A stretch of DNA of 64,000 nucleotides from Dickeya oryzae (lineage in GTDB: Bacteria > Pseudomonadota > Gammaproteobacteria > Enterobacterales > Enterobacteriaceae). The stretch lies in assembly GCF_009372235.1 (NCBI RefSeq), contig NZ_ML762920.1, positions 215,198-279,197 on the forward strand. The letters run 5' to 3'. Position 1 is the first letter of the stretch. Each line of letters opens with the position of its first letter. Position numbers and translations under genes: made by a program. Shown in pieces: positions 28,193 through 35,733 of this stretch. Below the pieces are notes generated by a model. That model was not told the origin of the DNA. It was given only the letters and a program-made list of their open reading frames with translations, and did not search any database.

Positions 28193-28416
28193 TGAACAAA
28201 AAATATGCGCTTATTAAAACCGGCAATAACTATGTCGAAAATGTCATTGTTGCTGATGAGAACTTCGCTGTGCCGGATTACTATCTGATAGACGTCAGTG
28301 ATGATAAGCCAGCCCAGCCAGGTACATACTATAATGCGGGTGATGGCAAGTTTTACGGTGATGCAGCCTACTCCGTTGATTATCGGCAACAACCACTGTC
28401 ACTGCTAACGCCTTAA
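28189..28416 (+). CDS. Small fibre-associated protein
   Basis: A 75-residue protein translated through an ATGA overlap with gpH. The text YALIKTGNNYVENVIVADENF and a following short beta-rich domain resemble small proteins found next to glycine-rich fibre tips in enteric phages; the role is unknown, possibly fibre assembly or capping. It lies inside the invertible segment, so it would be separated from its promoter after inversion. Confidence 0.65.
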   Translation: MMNKKYALIKTGNNYVENVIVADENFAVPDYYLIDVSDDKPAQPGTYYNAGDGKFYGDAAYSVDYRQQPLSLLTP

Positions 28417-28434
28417 CACTTCGCAGTTAATAGG

Positions 28435-28469
28435 TAGACAACCTGCGGTTTAATACCTCAGGTTGTCTA
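28435..28469 (+). terminator. Hairpin after the small fibre-associated gene
   Basis: Perfect 11-bp stem TAGACAACCTG / CAGGTTGTCTA with a 13-nt loop; only a weak T-rich tail (TTATCC). It probably ends the gpH transcript before the transporter gene. Confidence 0.65.
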
Positions 28470-28633
28470 TTATCCCTGATCACCCGATAGTCCCTTCACT
28501 GATCCTCCTTCATCCCAACGCGTCTGTACGCTATCTCGATAAAAATTATTCCATCCCTGTATTTCCCTATCGGAAATAATTGTTTACAGTGTAAGCCATT
28601 GTGAACATTTAGCGGTATTGTTGGAGAAAAAGC

Positions 28634-29980
28634 GTGACAGGTTCCACCGCGATTGACGTACGACAGCTGATTAACCAGCGCCCGCTTGGCGCTTACCAGA
28701 AACTGATCGTTCTCCTGTGTTTTTGCATTATTGCGCTTGATGGTATGGACATCGCCATCATGGGGTTTATTGCTCCTTCGCTGAAAACGGCGTGGGGAAT
28801 TGGCAATGCAGAGTTAGCTGTGGTTATCAGCGCGGCATTGATTGGTCTGGCTGTGGGGGCCATGGTGTCTGGCCCGTTGGCAGACTGGCGTGGGCGTAAA
28901 ACTATCATCATCGCCAGTGTGTTTTTGTTTGGTCTATGGACACTACTGACAGCGTTTTCCGAAAACGTGCAGCACATGGTCATTTTCCGCTTTTTGACCG
29001 GGTTAGGTCTGGGAGCGGCGATGCCAAATGTGGGTACGCTAGTTTCAGAATTTGCTCCAGAGAAAAAACGCTCCTTCATCATTACCGTGGTTTTTTGCGG
29101 TTTTAGTTTCGGTGCCGCCAGTGGTGGATTTGCGGCCTCATGGATGATTCCTCAATGGGGCTGGCATTCTGTCTTGCTGCTAGGGGGGATTTTGCCGCTG
29201 TTATTAATGCCATTCCTGCTGTTAAAACTACCCGAATCAGTACGTTTTCTGGTTAGCAAGCGTGCGGACTCACGGCAGATACACCACATTGTGGACAAGA
29301 TAGCCCCCGGCGTGACCCAGGCCGATAGCCTGTTTGCCATGCCGATAGCGGAAAAACCACCGGCGTTTGCCGTGAGACTAGTGTTGTCCCGTTCTTATCG
29401 TTTCGGCAGTATTATGTTGTGGGGCGGCTATTTCTTTGGCCTGTTCATGGTGTATTTGCTGGGAAGCTGGTTGCCGACCGTTATCAAAGAAGCGGGCATG
29501 AGCGTGACCGAAGCGACCGTCATCACGGCACTCTATCAGGCTGGTGGTACATTCGGTTCGTTATTTGCCGGTTGGCTGATGGACCGGGTTAATCCACATC
29601 TGGCGCTGGGCATCATTTATGCCGCCGGCGGTGTTGCCACAGCAATGATTGGCGTCACTCATGCATATTTCATGCTCCTGGCTGTGGTGGCTTTCAGCAG
29701 TGGTTTCTGCCTCAACGGTGCCAACACCGGTATGAATGCACTGTCTGCGCGTTATTATCCGACTGAGGCCCGAGCCACCGGTTCCGGCTGGATGCACGGC
29801 ATTGGGCGCATGGGGGCCATCATGAGTGCGTTTGCCGGTGCACAAGTTGTCAGTATGGGGTGGGGATTGAGCGCTATGTTCACTATTCTTGCCATTCCGG
29901 CGTTACTGACATCACTGATGATCTTCGCCAAGGGGCAATTCGGCCATAGTCGTCCCTCCATCGCAGAATTGAGTTATTAG
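28634..29980 (+). CDS. MFS transporter of the aromatic acid/H+ symporter (AAHS) type
   Basis: A 448-residue major facilitator with 12 predicted helices. The N-terminal DGMDIAIMGFIAPSL in helix 1 is typical of PcaK/BenK-type aromatic acid transporters, as are DWRGRK between helices 2 and 3 and RFLTGLGLGAAMPN. Likely substrates are benzoate- or hydroxybenzoate-like compounds; the exact one is unknown. The start is GTG, following GGAGAAAAAGC. It is a cellular-type gene, not a phage gene, yet it lies between gpH and the invertase, inside the invertible segment. It has its own upstream AT-rich region (28470-28633) and terminator. Confidence 0.9.
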   Translation: MTGSTAIDVRQLINQRPLGAYQKLIVLLCFCIIALDGMDIAIMGFIAPSLKTAWGIGNAELAVVISAALIGLAVGAMVSGPLADWRGRKTIIIASVFLFGLWTLLTAFSENVQHMVIFRFLTGLGLGAAMPNVGTLVSEFAPEKKRSFIITVVFCGFSFGAASGGFAASWMIPQWGWHSVLLLGGILPLLLMPFLLLKLPESVRFLVSKRADSRQIHHIVDKIAPGVTQADSLFAMPIAEKPPAFAVRLVLSRSYRFGSIMLWGGYFFGLFMVYLLGSWLPTVIKEAGMSVTEATVITALYQAGGTFGSLFAGWLMDRVNPHLALGIIYAAGGVATAMIGVTHAYFMLLAVVAFSSGFCLNGANTGMNALSARYYPTEARATGSGWMHGIGRMGAIMSAFAGAQVVSMGWGLSAMFTILAIPALLTSLMIFAKGQFGHSRPSIAELSY

Positions 29981-30021
29981 CGTTGAGCTATTTTAGTTTA
30001 GCGTTGAACAATTAATGCATT

Positions 30022-30048
30022 AACGCCCGGTCAGCCGGGCGTTTTTGT
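30022..30048. terminator. Terminator between MFS gene and smrA
   Basis: Stem ACGCCCGG / CCGGGCGT with a TCAG loop and a TTTTTG tail, in the 88-bp gap between two convergent genes. Confidence 0.88.
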
Positions 30049-30068
30049 TATCAGATAAACCAAATTCG

Positions 30069-30635
30069 TCACCGGCTACGTTTAGCATGCCTCTCGCGGT
30101 TATCCTGTCGGGCTTGCTCTGATTTTCTCAGCGACACATAACAGGCACCAGTACCACCATGAAATGGCTGAGCAACACAACATGCCTGCACCGCATCAAA
30201 CTGCTGCAACCAACGAAACAGGTAGTTACGCACCACGTTGGCATGCGACTTATCATGGCGACTTTTACCATGAATGATCAGCAAATTGCGCAAATTCTCC
30301 TGCTGTGCCCGTAACATGAACACGAACAGATTCTGTCGACAGGTTTCGATGGGTTGTCGCAACAAATTCAGGCTGGCATCCAGCGCATATTTTCCCTGAC
30401 GTAATTTGTCCACCACCCCTTGCTGGATGCCTTCTCTTTTGAATTCCAATGGTGTGTCACACGAAACCAGATCCAAAAATCCAGTAATCAGGAAATTATC
30501 CAGCTCGGGTTCTTGCACACGATGAGGCGTCACATTCGGGAAAGAGGACTTCAGGTGAACGACGGTTGAGGACGGTTTCAGCGGTTTGACATCGTCCATG
30601 GCGTTAAGGAATAGGGCTTTTTCGTCAGGAGTCAT
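30069..30635 (-). CDS. smrA: Smr-domain DNA endonuclease SmrA (YdaL)
   Basis: A 188-residue protein with a C-terminal Smr domain, close in length and text to E. coli YdaL/SmrA: DNFLITGFLD, PLEFKREGIQQGVVDKLRQGKY, ASLNLLRQP, LLIIHGKSRHDKSHANVVRNYL, FHGGTGACYVSLRKSEQA. Smr domains are related to the MutS2 C-terminus and nick DNA. This is a normal chromosomal gene of enterobacteria, so its position inside the fibre switch of a phage tail locus is unexpected. Start behind TGACTCCTGACG; no strong ribosome site on the minus strand. Confidence 0.93.
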   Translation of the reverse strand: MTPDEKALFLNAMDDVKPLKPSSTVVHLKSSFPNVTPHRVQEPELDNFLITGFLDLVSCDTPLEFKREGIQQGVVDKLRQGKYALDASLNLLRQPIETCRQNLFVFMLRAQQENLRNLLIIHGKSRHDKSHANVVRNYLFRWLQQFDAVQACCVAQPFHGGTGACYVSLRKSEQARQDNRERHAKRSR

Positions 30636-30778
30636 CGTGTCACTCGCAATAATCTACTTAACTACACCCCTACTATAACCAGAGCGCCATCAAATATCAC
30701 CCGGTAAGCCGAAACGCGGCGAGTTTCCTCACCGCGTGATAGCAGTTTGACCTCAATGAGACTTATATAACCAGATAA

Positions 30779-31261
30779 TCAGGCAGCCCTCACGATATAG
30801 CTAAAGGCGATATTGCGGGGGCGGTTTTCGTTGGCTGTCGGCACCACTCTGGAGGCATCGAACGCAAAGTCATCGTTCATTTGTATCCCAACTGTTGAGG
30901 ATGGCGATATTGCAGTTCGGTTACCGGTGTCAAAAAATGCGCCCTGAAATGCATCAAATGCAACGAAAGCGCCGCTTACAAACCCGGTGATGTTCCTAAT
31001 TGCATCCCCTTGCAGTGAAAGCAAATTTCGGTTGCTATCCACCCCACGTCCATCATCCCAGCCACGAATAAATTCGCCGCGCAGGTCCGGTAACACGCCA
31101 CCGGGGTAGACCTGCGCCAGTTTCGGGAAGGCGTTTTTGTCGAAAGCCTGACCGTTGCATTTGAGCCAGCCAGCAGGCGGCGTCGCCTGTGGCCAGGGCA
31201 ACGGAATGCCGACGATATCCGCGATTTTGAGCGTGTCGCTTAAACCCAGGTTTGCGAGAAA
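30779..31261 (-). CDS. Silent alternative tail-fibre tip
   Basis: This is an open frame of 161 codons without its own ATG start or ribosome site; it begins inside the right crossover site, in the same frame (FLANLGLSD) as gpH. It encodes a phage collar-type tip (GIPLPWPQATPPAGWLKCNG, LPDLRGEFIRGWDDGRG) and ends with RPRNIAFSYIVRAA. After inversion it would be joined to gpH residues 1-231, giving a fibre of about 390 residues instead of 474. No assembly gene follows it inside the segment; only 143 bp separate it from smrA. Confidence 0.85.
   Translation of the reverse strand, partial: FLANLGLSDTLKIADIVGIPLPWPQATPPAGWLKCNGQAFDKNAFPKLAQVYPGGVLPDLRGEFIRGWDDGRGVDSNRNLLSLQGDAIRNITGFVSGAFVAFDAFQGAFFDTGNRTAISPSSTVGIQMNDDFAFDASRVVPTANENRPRNIAFSYIVRAA
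31234..31261 (-). other. DNA-inversion crossover site, right copy
   Basis: Identical, in inverted orientation, to 27461-27488 over 28 bp. Identity stops at both ends, so the sites are bare recombination sites rather than parts of a larger repeat. The invertase gene starts 43 bp away. Confidence 0.9.
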
Positions 31262-31303
31262 GCTCACAGGTAAATACAATCAGCCTTTTCAGGAGGTTAC
31301 GTT

Positions 31304-31885
31304 ATGCTTATCGGTTATGCCCGGGTATCGACCAGCGATCAAAACACCGAATTACAGAAAAATGCACTAAATAGTGCAAATTGTGAGCTAATTTTCGAAG
31401 ATCAGGCCAGCGGCAAAAATGCCAGACGACCGGGGCTTAAACGCGCATTGCGTAAACTTAAACGTGGCGACACACTGATTGTCTGGAAACTGGACCGACT
31501 GGGCCGCAGTGTGCGCGATTTGATTACCATGGTGTCTGACCTGCAAAGCCGTGGTATTCATTTTCGCAGCCTGACAGATGCCATTGATACTTCTACGCCT
31601 GCTGGCCGCTTCTTTTTCCATGTGATGAGTGCGCTGGCTGAGATGGAACGCGAGTTGATAGTCGAACGTACCCAGGCGGGATTAGCGGCGGCCAGAGCCG
31701 CCGGTCGCATTGGTGGGCGGCGTCGCATTATGACACCCGATACGATTGATCATGCCAAAACATTGTTAAGTAATGGAGCCACACGCTGGCAAATTGCCAA
31801 TATTATTGGGGTGTCGGCCAAAACCATTTATAAATATTTTCCTGCCACGAAAGAATCCATCCACAATGAAATCAATTCCAAATAA
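31304..31885 (+). CDS. Serine DNA invertase (Gin/Cin/Pin type)
   Basis: A 193-residue small serine recombinase. The catalytic Ser is residue 9 in IGYARVSTSDQN. The Arg-rich active site is in WKLDRLGRSVRDL and AEMERELIVERTQAG. The C-terminal helix-turn-helix ends the protein (GATRWQIANIIGVSAKTIYKYF). Family members need Fis bound to an enhancer, usually within or near the invertase gene; the enhancer is not identified here. The start follows AGGAGGTTACGTT. It lies beside two inverted crossover sites and is the obvious enzyme for the fibre switch. Confidence 0.95.
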   Translation: MLIGYARVSTSDQNTELQKNALNSANCELIFEDQASGKNARRPGLKRALRKLKRGDTLIVWKLDRLGRSVRDLITMVSDLQSRGIHFRSLTDAIDTSTPAGRFFFHVMSALAEMERELIVERTQAGLAAARAAGRIGGRRRIMTPDTIDHAKTLLSNGATRWQIANIIGVSAKTIYKYFPATKESIHNEINSK

Positions 31886-32046
31886 AGAATATTAATTATG
31901 ATAATTTAAATTAAAACAATGAAGCCGCTATATGTTTTCCCACCCTCCAAAAAACAGTCATTCAATGCATACGTTGTGTTTTCAAAAAATAATACAAGCG
32001 CGACATCACTCGCGTAAACAACATCATTCATATTGAGAGAAAACAC

Positions 32047-32685
32047 ATGGAAAAAAGTAACTCCCCTTGTTCACTGGACCTGATCCTGGGTAAAGAGAAT
32101 CTGTACAAAAACAGCCCGATTAATATCGGCAGTATTACCGTTGGATGTGCCAAATGCCCGGATAGCCAGCAAGATACCCCGGCGACGCAACCTACCACGA
32201 CCGACGGGTTGAAAGATTTGGTCGGTATCCCGCAACCCTGGCCGCTGGCAGATGCACCGGAAGGCTGGCTGAAATGCAACGGTCAGGCATTTGACACTGC
32301 GAAATATCCACAACTGGCGAAATTGTACCCTACTGGCTCGTTACCGGATCTGCGCGGCGAATTCATTCGTGGCTGGGATGACGGCAGAAATGTCGACACT
32401 GGACGCACTCTTCTCAGTTGGCAGAAAGGAACCTTGACTGTATCAGATCCAACACTGTCATCGGTCAACATTGGTGCGCTAATCCACAGTAATAATGATG
32501 CAGCCAATACTTATCTCGCCATGGGTTTTGATAAAGTAGATAAAAAAGATTATGAGATGCTTCGCTCTGCAATTAATGTCGACTCAGCAGGAGCACAAGA
32601 TCTGGATAATAACGGCTGGGCTAATGGGTATGGTTCTACCCGTCCGCGCAATATCGCCTTTAGCTATATCGTCAAGGCAGGTTAA
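32047..32685 (+). CDS. Additional collar-domain fibre protein
   Basis: A 212-residue protein with its own start behind GAGAGAAAACAC. After about 60 residues unrelated to gpH, it has a collar-type domain closely similar to the silent tip at 30779-31261 (GWLKCNGQAFDTAKYP, LPDLRGEFIRGWDDGRNVD, RPRNIAFSYIVKAG). No inversion site was found in or before it, so it should be expressed in both switch states, unless it is a relic of an older cassette. It is followed 2 bp later by the assembly gene. Confidence 0.8.
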   Translation: MEKSNSPCSLDLILGKENLYKNSPINIGSITVGCAKCPDSQQDTPATQPTTTDGLKDLVGIPQPWPLADAPEGWLKCNGQAFDTAKYPQLAKLYPTGSLPDLRGEFIRGWDDGRNVDTGRTLLSWQKGTLTVSDPTLSSVNIGALIHSNNDAANTYLAMGFDKVDKKDYEMLRSAINVDSAGAQDLDNNGWANGYGSTRPRNIAFSYIVKAG

Positions 32686-32687
32686 TC

Positions 32688-33299
32688 ATGACAACACAAA
32701 ACGAAAATACGACTCAGCTGAATGAACAAGGGCTGAGTGTCAGTAATGGGTATATTCAGGTTTACCATATTGACCCGCAAACACGGGAATATATCGGTAG
32801 CACCCGGGAATACCTGATGGAAGGTGTTGGCATTCCGGCACACAGTTTTACGGATACGCCACCGGACGAGCAAGCTGGTCACACGAGCGTACGCAGTCAG
32901 GACGGTTTAATCTGGGAAAGCATTGTCAATTATCGCGGGCAGACCGCCTACGATAAACAGACACGTCAGTCCACCCAGATAAGCCAACCCGGCGATCTGC
33001 CCAATACCCTGACGCTCTTGCCGCCGACAACCGACTATGATGTCTGGCAAGGTGACAACTGGGTAACGGATGAAAAGGCAAAACAGGCCGCCCAGCTGGC
33101 TGCCGCTCAACAGCAGCAGGCGAGTTACCTGACGCAGGCGGAAAAGCGCCTGACCGTACTGCAGTACGCGGTTGAGCTGAACATGGCGAGCGAACAGGAA
33201 ACTCAGGCGTTGAAGGACTGGAAAACCTATCTGGTCTTGCTAAACCGGGTGGATCTGTCTGCCGCGCCCGCTATTGACTGGCCAACCATGCCAGCCTGA
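32688..33299 (+). CDS. Tail fibre assembly protein (Tfa / P2 gpG-like)
   Basis: A 203-residue tail-fibre assembly chaperone of the caudovirus Tfa family. The C-terminal half is typical (WVTDEKAKQAAQLAAAQQQ, AEKRLTVLQYAVELNMAS, LKDWKTYLVLLNRVD). Such proteins help fold or trimerise fibre tips. It sits 2 bp after the collar-domain fibre gene, outside the invertible segment. In P2, gpG follows gpH directly; here about 4.5 kb separate them. Confidence 0.92.
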   Translation: MTTQNENTTQLNEQGLSVSNGYIQVYHIDPQTREYIGSTREYLMEGVGIPAHSFTDTPPDEQAGHTSVRSQDGLIWESIVNYRGQTAYDKQTRQSTQISQPGDLPNTLTLLPPTTDYDVWQGDNWVTDEKAKQAAQLAAAQQQQASYLTQAEKRLTVLQYAVELNMASEQETQALKDWKTYLVLLNRVDLSAAPAIDWPTMPA

Positions 33300-33343
33300 T
33301 TCCACGTTCACACTGACGCCCTCTGCTGAGGTGTGTCCCTGCC

Positions 33344-33380
33344 AAAGATGCCGTTTTCACTCCAACGGCATCTTTTTTAT
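33344..33380 (+). terminator. Terminator before the sheath operon
   Basis: Stem AGATGCCGTT / AACGGCATCT with an 8-nt loop followed by TTTTTATTTT. It separates fibre genes from the FI-to-D operon; a late promoter is expected between 33381 and 33525. Confidence 0.9.
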
Positions 33381-33525
33381 TTTCACTCAACCGATTGTTT
33401 TTAATAAAAATTTAAACACCTCGCTTATTCCCCTGTTGTGCCATCGGATACCAAACCCCATTCGGGTGCCTTCTTTTTTGTAGCAAGGCACTATTACTCG
33501 CACCCCACAACAGGAGACATTCTTG

Positions 33526-34695
33526 ATGAGTGATTTTCATCACGGTACGCAGGTCGTCGAAATCAACGACGGTACCCGCGTCATTTCAACTGTATCAACC
33601 GCGATCGTCGGTATGGTCTGTACTGGACCGGATGCTGACGCCGCCACTTTCCCACTGAATACACCGGTACTGATTACCGATGTACTGACCGCCGCAGGCA
33701 AAGCCGGTAAAACCGGTACCCTGGCTGCTGCGTTGCAGGCCATCGGCGACCAGACCAAACCGGTTACGGTAGTCGTTCGCGTAGCGGAAGGCGCCAACGA
33801 GGCTGAAACGGTATCCAACATCATCGGCGGTGCCGATGCCAACGGTAAATACACCGGCATGAAAGCCCTGCTGGACGCGCAGGCCGTGACTGGCGTGAAA
33901 CCGCGTATCCTCGGCGTTCCGGGGCTGGATTCCCAGCCTGTCGCTACCGCGCTGGCGGCTATCTGCCAATCACTGCGCGCCTTCGGTTACGTGAGCGCTT
34001 ATGGCTGCAAAACCCTGTCTGATGCCATCAAATACCGCGGCAACTTTAGCCAGCGTGAATTGATGGTGATTTGGCCAGACTTCGTCGCCTGGAACACCAA
34101 AACCAATGCTAGTGCAACTGCTTACGCCACCGCGCGTGCGCTGGGCCTGCGTGCCAAAATCGACCAGGAAACCGGCTGGCATAAAACCCTGTCTAACGTC
34201 GGCGTTAACGGTGTTACCGGCATCTCCGCGAGCGTGTACTGGGATCTGCAGACCATCGGTAGCGATGCCGACCTGCTGAACCAGGCTGGCGTCACCACGC
34301 TGGTACGCAAGGACGGTTTCCGCTTCTGGGGTAACCGCACCTGCTCCGACGATCCGCTTTTCCTGTTTGAAAACTACACCCGCACGGCGCAAGTACTGGC
34401 CGACACCATGGCCGAAGCGCACATGTGGGCGGTCGACAAACCGGTAACTGCCACCCTGATCCGCGACATCATCGAAGGTATCAAGGCTAAATTCCGCGAA
34501 CTGAAATCCAATGGCTACATTATCGATGCCAATTGCTGGTTCGATGAAAGCGCCAACGATAAGGAAACGCTGAAGGCAGGCAAGCTGTACATCGACTACG
34601 AGTACACCCCAGTGCCGCCACTGGAAAACCTCACGCTGCGTCAGCGTATCACCGACAAGTATCTGGTGAACCTGGCTGCATCTGTTAACAGCTAA
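33526..34695 (+). CDS. P2 gpFI-like contractile tail sheath protein
   Basis: A 389-residue sheath subunit whose contraction drives the tube through the target envelope. It is very close to P2 gpFI along its length: DGTRVISTVSTAIVGMVCTG, VKPRILGVPGLD, NFSQRELMVIWPDF, HKTLSNVGVNGVTGISASV, FWGNRTCSDDPLFLFENYTR. ATG 33526 behind CAGGAGACATTC is preferred over a TTG one codon upstream. High similarity to P2 argues for preserved function. Confidence 0.97.
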   Translation: MSDFHHGTQVVEINDGTRVISTVSTAIVGMVCTGPDADAATFPLNTPVLITDVLTAAGKAGKTGTLAAALQAIGDQTKPVTVVVRVAEGANEAETVSNIIGGADANGKYTGMKALLDAQAVTGVKPRILGVPGLDSQPVATALAAICQSLRAFGYVSAYGCKTLSDAIKYRGNFSQRELMVIWPDFVAWNTKTNASATAYATARALGLRAKIDQETGWHKTLSNVGVNGVTGISASVYWDLQTIGSDADLLNQAGVTTLVRKDGFRFWGNRTCSDDPLFLFENYTRTAQVLADTMAEAHMWAVDKPVTATLIRDIIEGIKAKFRELKSNGYIIDANCWFDESANDKETLKAGKLYIDYEYTPVPPLENLTLRQRITDKYLVNLAASVNS

Positions 34696-34709
34696 GGAGC
34701 GACAGACTC

Positions 34710-35228
34710 ATGGCACTGCCACGTAAACTTAAATATCTCAACCTGTTCAATGACGGTATGAGCTACATGGGCCAGGTGCATTCCGTCACCCTGCCGAAAC
34801 TGACCCGCAAACTGGAAAACTACCGTGGCGGCGGTATGCATGGTTCAGCACCAGTAGATTTTGGTCTGGATAATGAGGCGCTGGTACTGGAATGGAGTAT
34901 GGGCGGCCTGCCTGATGCCACATTCTGGAGTCAGTACGCCCTGCCTGGTGCTGATGCTGTTCCGCTGCGTTTCGCTGGTTCTTATCAGCGTGACGACACC
35001 GGTGATGTCACTGCTGTCGAAATCGTCCTGCGCGGTCGCCACAAGTCAATTGATAGCGGCGAGCTCAAACAAGGTGAAGAAACTGAAGTGAAAATCTCCA
35101 CCCAATGCACTTACTACAAATTAATCATTGACGGCGTCGATATGATTGAAATCGATACCATCAACATGATTGAAAAAGTCAACGGCGTTGATCGCCTGGA
35201 ACAACACCGCCGTAATATCGGCCTGTAA
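34710..35228 (+). CDS. P2 gpFII-like tail tube protein
   Basis: A 172-residue inner tube subunit, the same length as P2 gpFII. The start MALPRKLKYLNLFNDG follows a strong AAGGAGCGAC site, 14 bp after the sheath gene. The C-terminal part (YYKLIIDGVDMIEIDTINM) is characteristic of the family. Sheath and tube are translated in tandem as in P2. Confidence 0.97.
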   Translation: MALPRKLKYLNLFNDGMSYMGQVHSVTLPKLTRKLENYRGGGMHGSAPVDFGLDNEALVLEWSMGGLPDATFWSQYALPGADAVPLRFAGSYQRDDTGDVTAVEIVLRGRHKSIDSGELKQGEETEVKISTQCTYYKLIIDGVDMIEIDTINMIEKVNGVDRLEQHRRNIGL

Positions 35229-35237
35229 TCACTGTTC

Positions 35238-35261
35238 TGGCCAGCTACGGCTGGCCATTTC
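35238..35261 (+). terminator. Hairpin between tube and gpE genes
   Basis: Stem TGGCCAGC / GCTGGCCA with a TACG loop then TTTCTTTG. The position suggests an attenuator that keeps sheath and tube expression above that of downstream genes. Confidence 0.6.
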
Positions 35262-35290
35262 TTTGAAACCAACTTTTTGGAGTATTCATC

Positions 35291-35581
35291 ATGACGGCTG
35301 AAGCCACAGTACAAGAAAACGTAATCAAATTGCATACCCCAATTAAACGCGGTGAAACCCTGATCGAATCAGTTACGTTGATCAAACCAACCGCTGGCGC
35401 GTTGCGTGGCATCGGGCTAGCGGCACTCGCTAACGCAGATGTAGATGCGTTAATCAAGGTTTTACCACGTATTACTTACCCAATTTTGACGGAAGCAGAC
35501 GTTTGTGCGCTTGAACTTGCCGATATCACTCAGTTGGCTGGCAAGGTGATCGGTTTTTTGTCACCGAGCTCGGCACACTGA
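35291..35581 (+). CDS. P2 gpE-like tail chaperone, unshifted form
   Basis: A 96-residue tail assembly chaperone that, together with its frameshifted product, coats the tape measure during tail assembly. The text LHTPIKRGETLIESVTLIKPTAGALRGIGLAAL is typical of gpE. A slippery TTTTTTG lies near its 3' end (35554-35560), as in P2 gene E. Confidence 0.93.
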   Translation: MTAEATVQENVIKLHTPIKRGETLIESVTLIKPTAGALRGIGLAALANADVDALIKVLPRITYPILTEADVCALELADITQLAGKVIGFLSPSSAH

Positions 35582-35733
35582 CGCTGCCCTCCAGCTTGAC
35601 GGTTGACGATTTGATGGCGGATATCGCCGTGATATTTCACTGGCCACCATCAGAACTTTACCCAATGAGCCTGGCCGAGCTGACCCGATGGCGCGCCAAG
35701 GCATTAGAACGAAGTGGACAAACCAATGCCTAA
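35291..35733 (+). CDS. gpE+E' fusion made by -1 ribosomal frameshift
   Basis: At 35554-35560 the sequence T-TTT-TTG allows a -1 slip. The new frame runs without a stop to TAA at 35731-35733, adding VTELGTLTLPSSLTVDD...ELTRWRAKALERSGQTNA, about 57 residues. The end resembles P2 E' (AELT-W...RSG). The overlapping reading frames and the heptamer are directly visible; frameshifting itself is inferred from P2. Confidence 0.88.
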
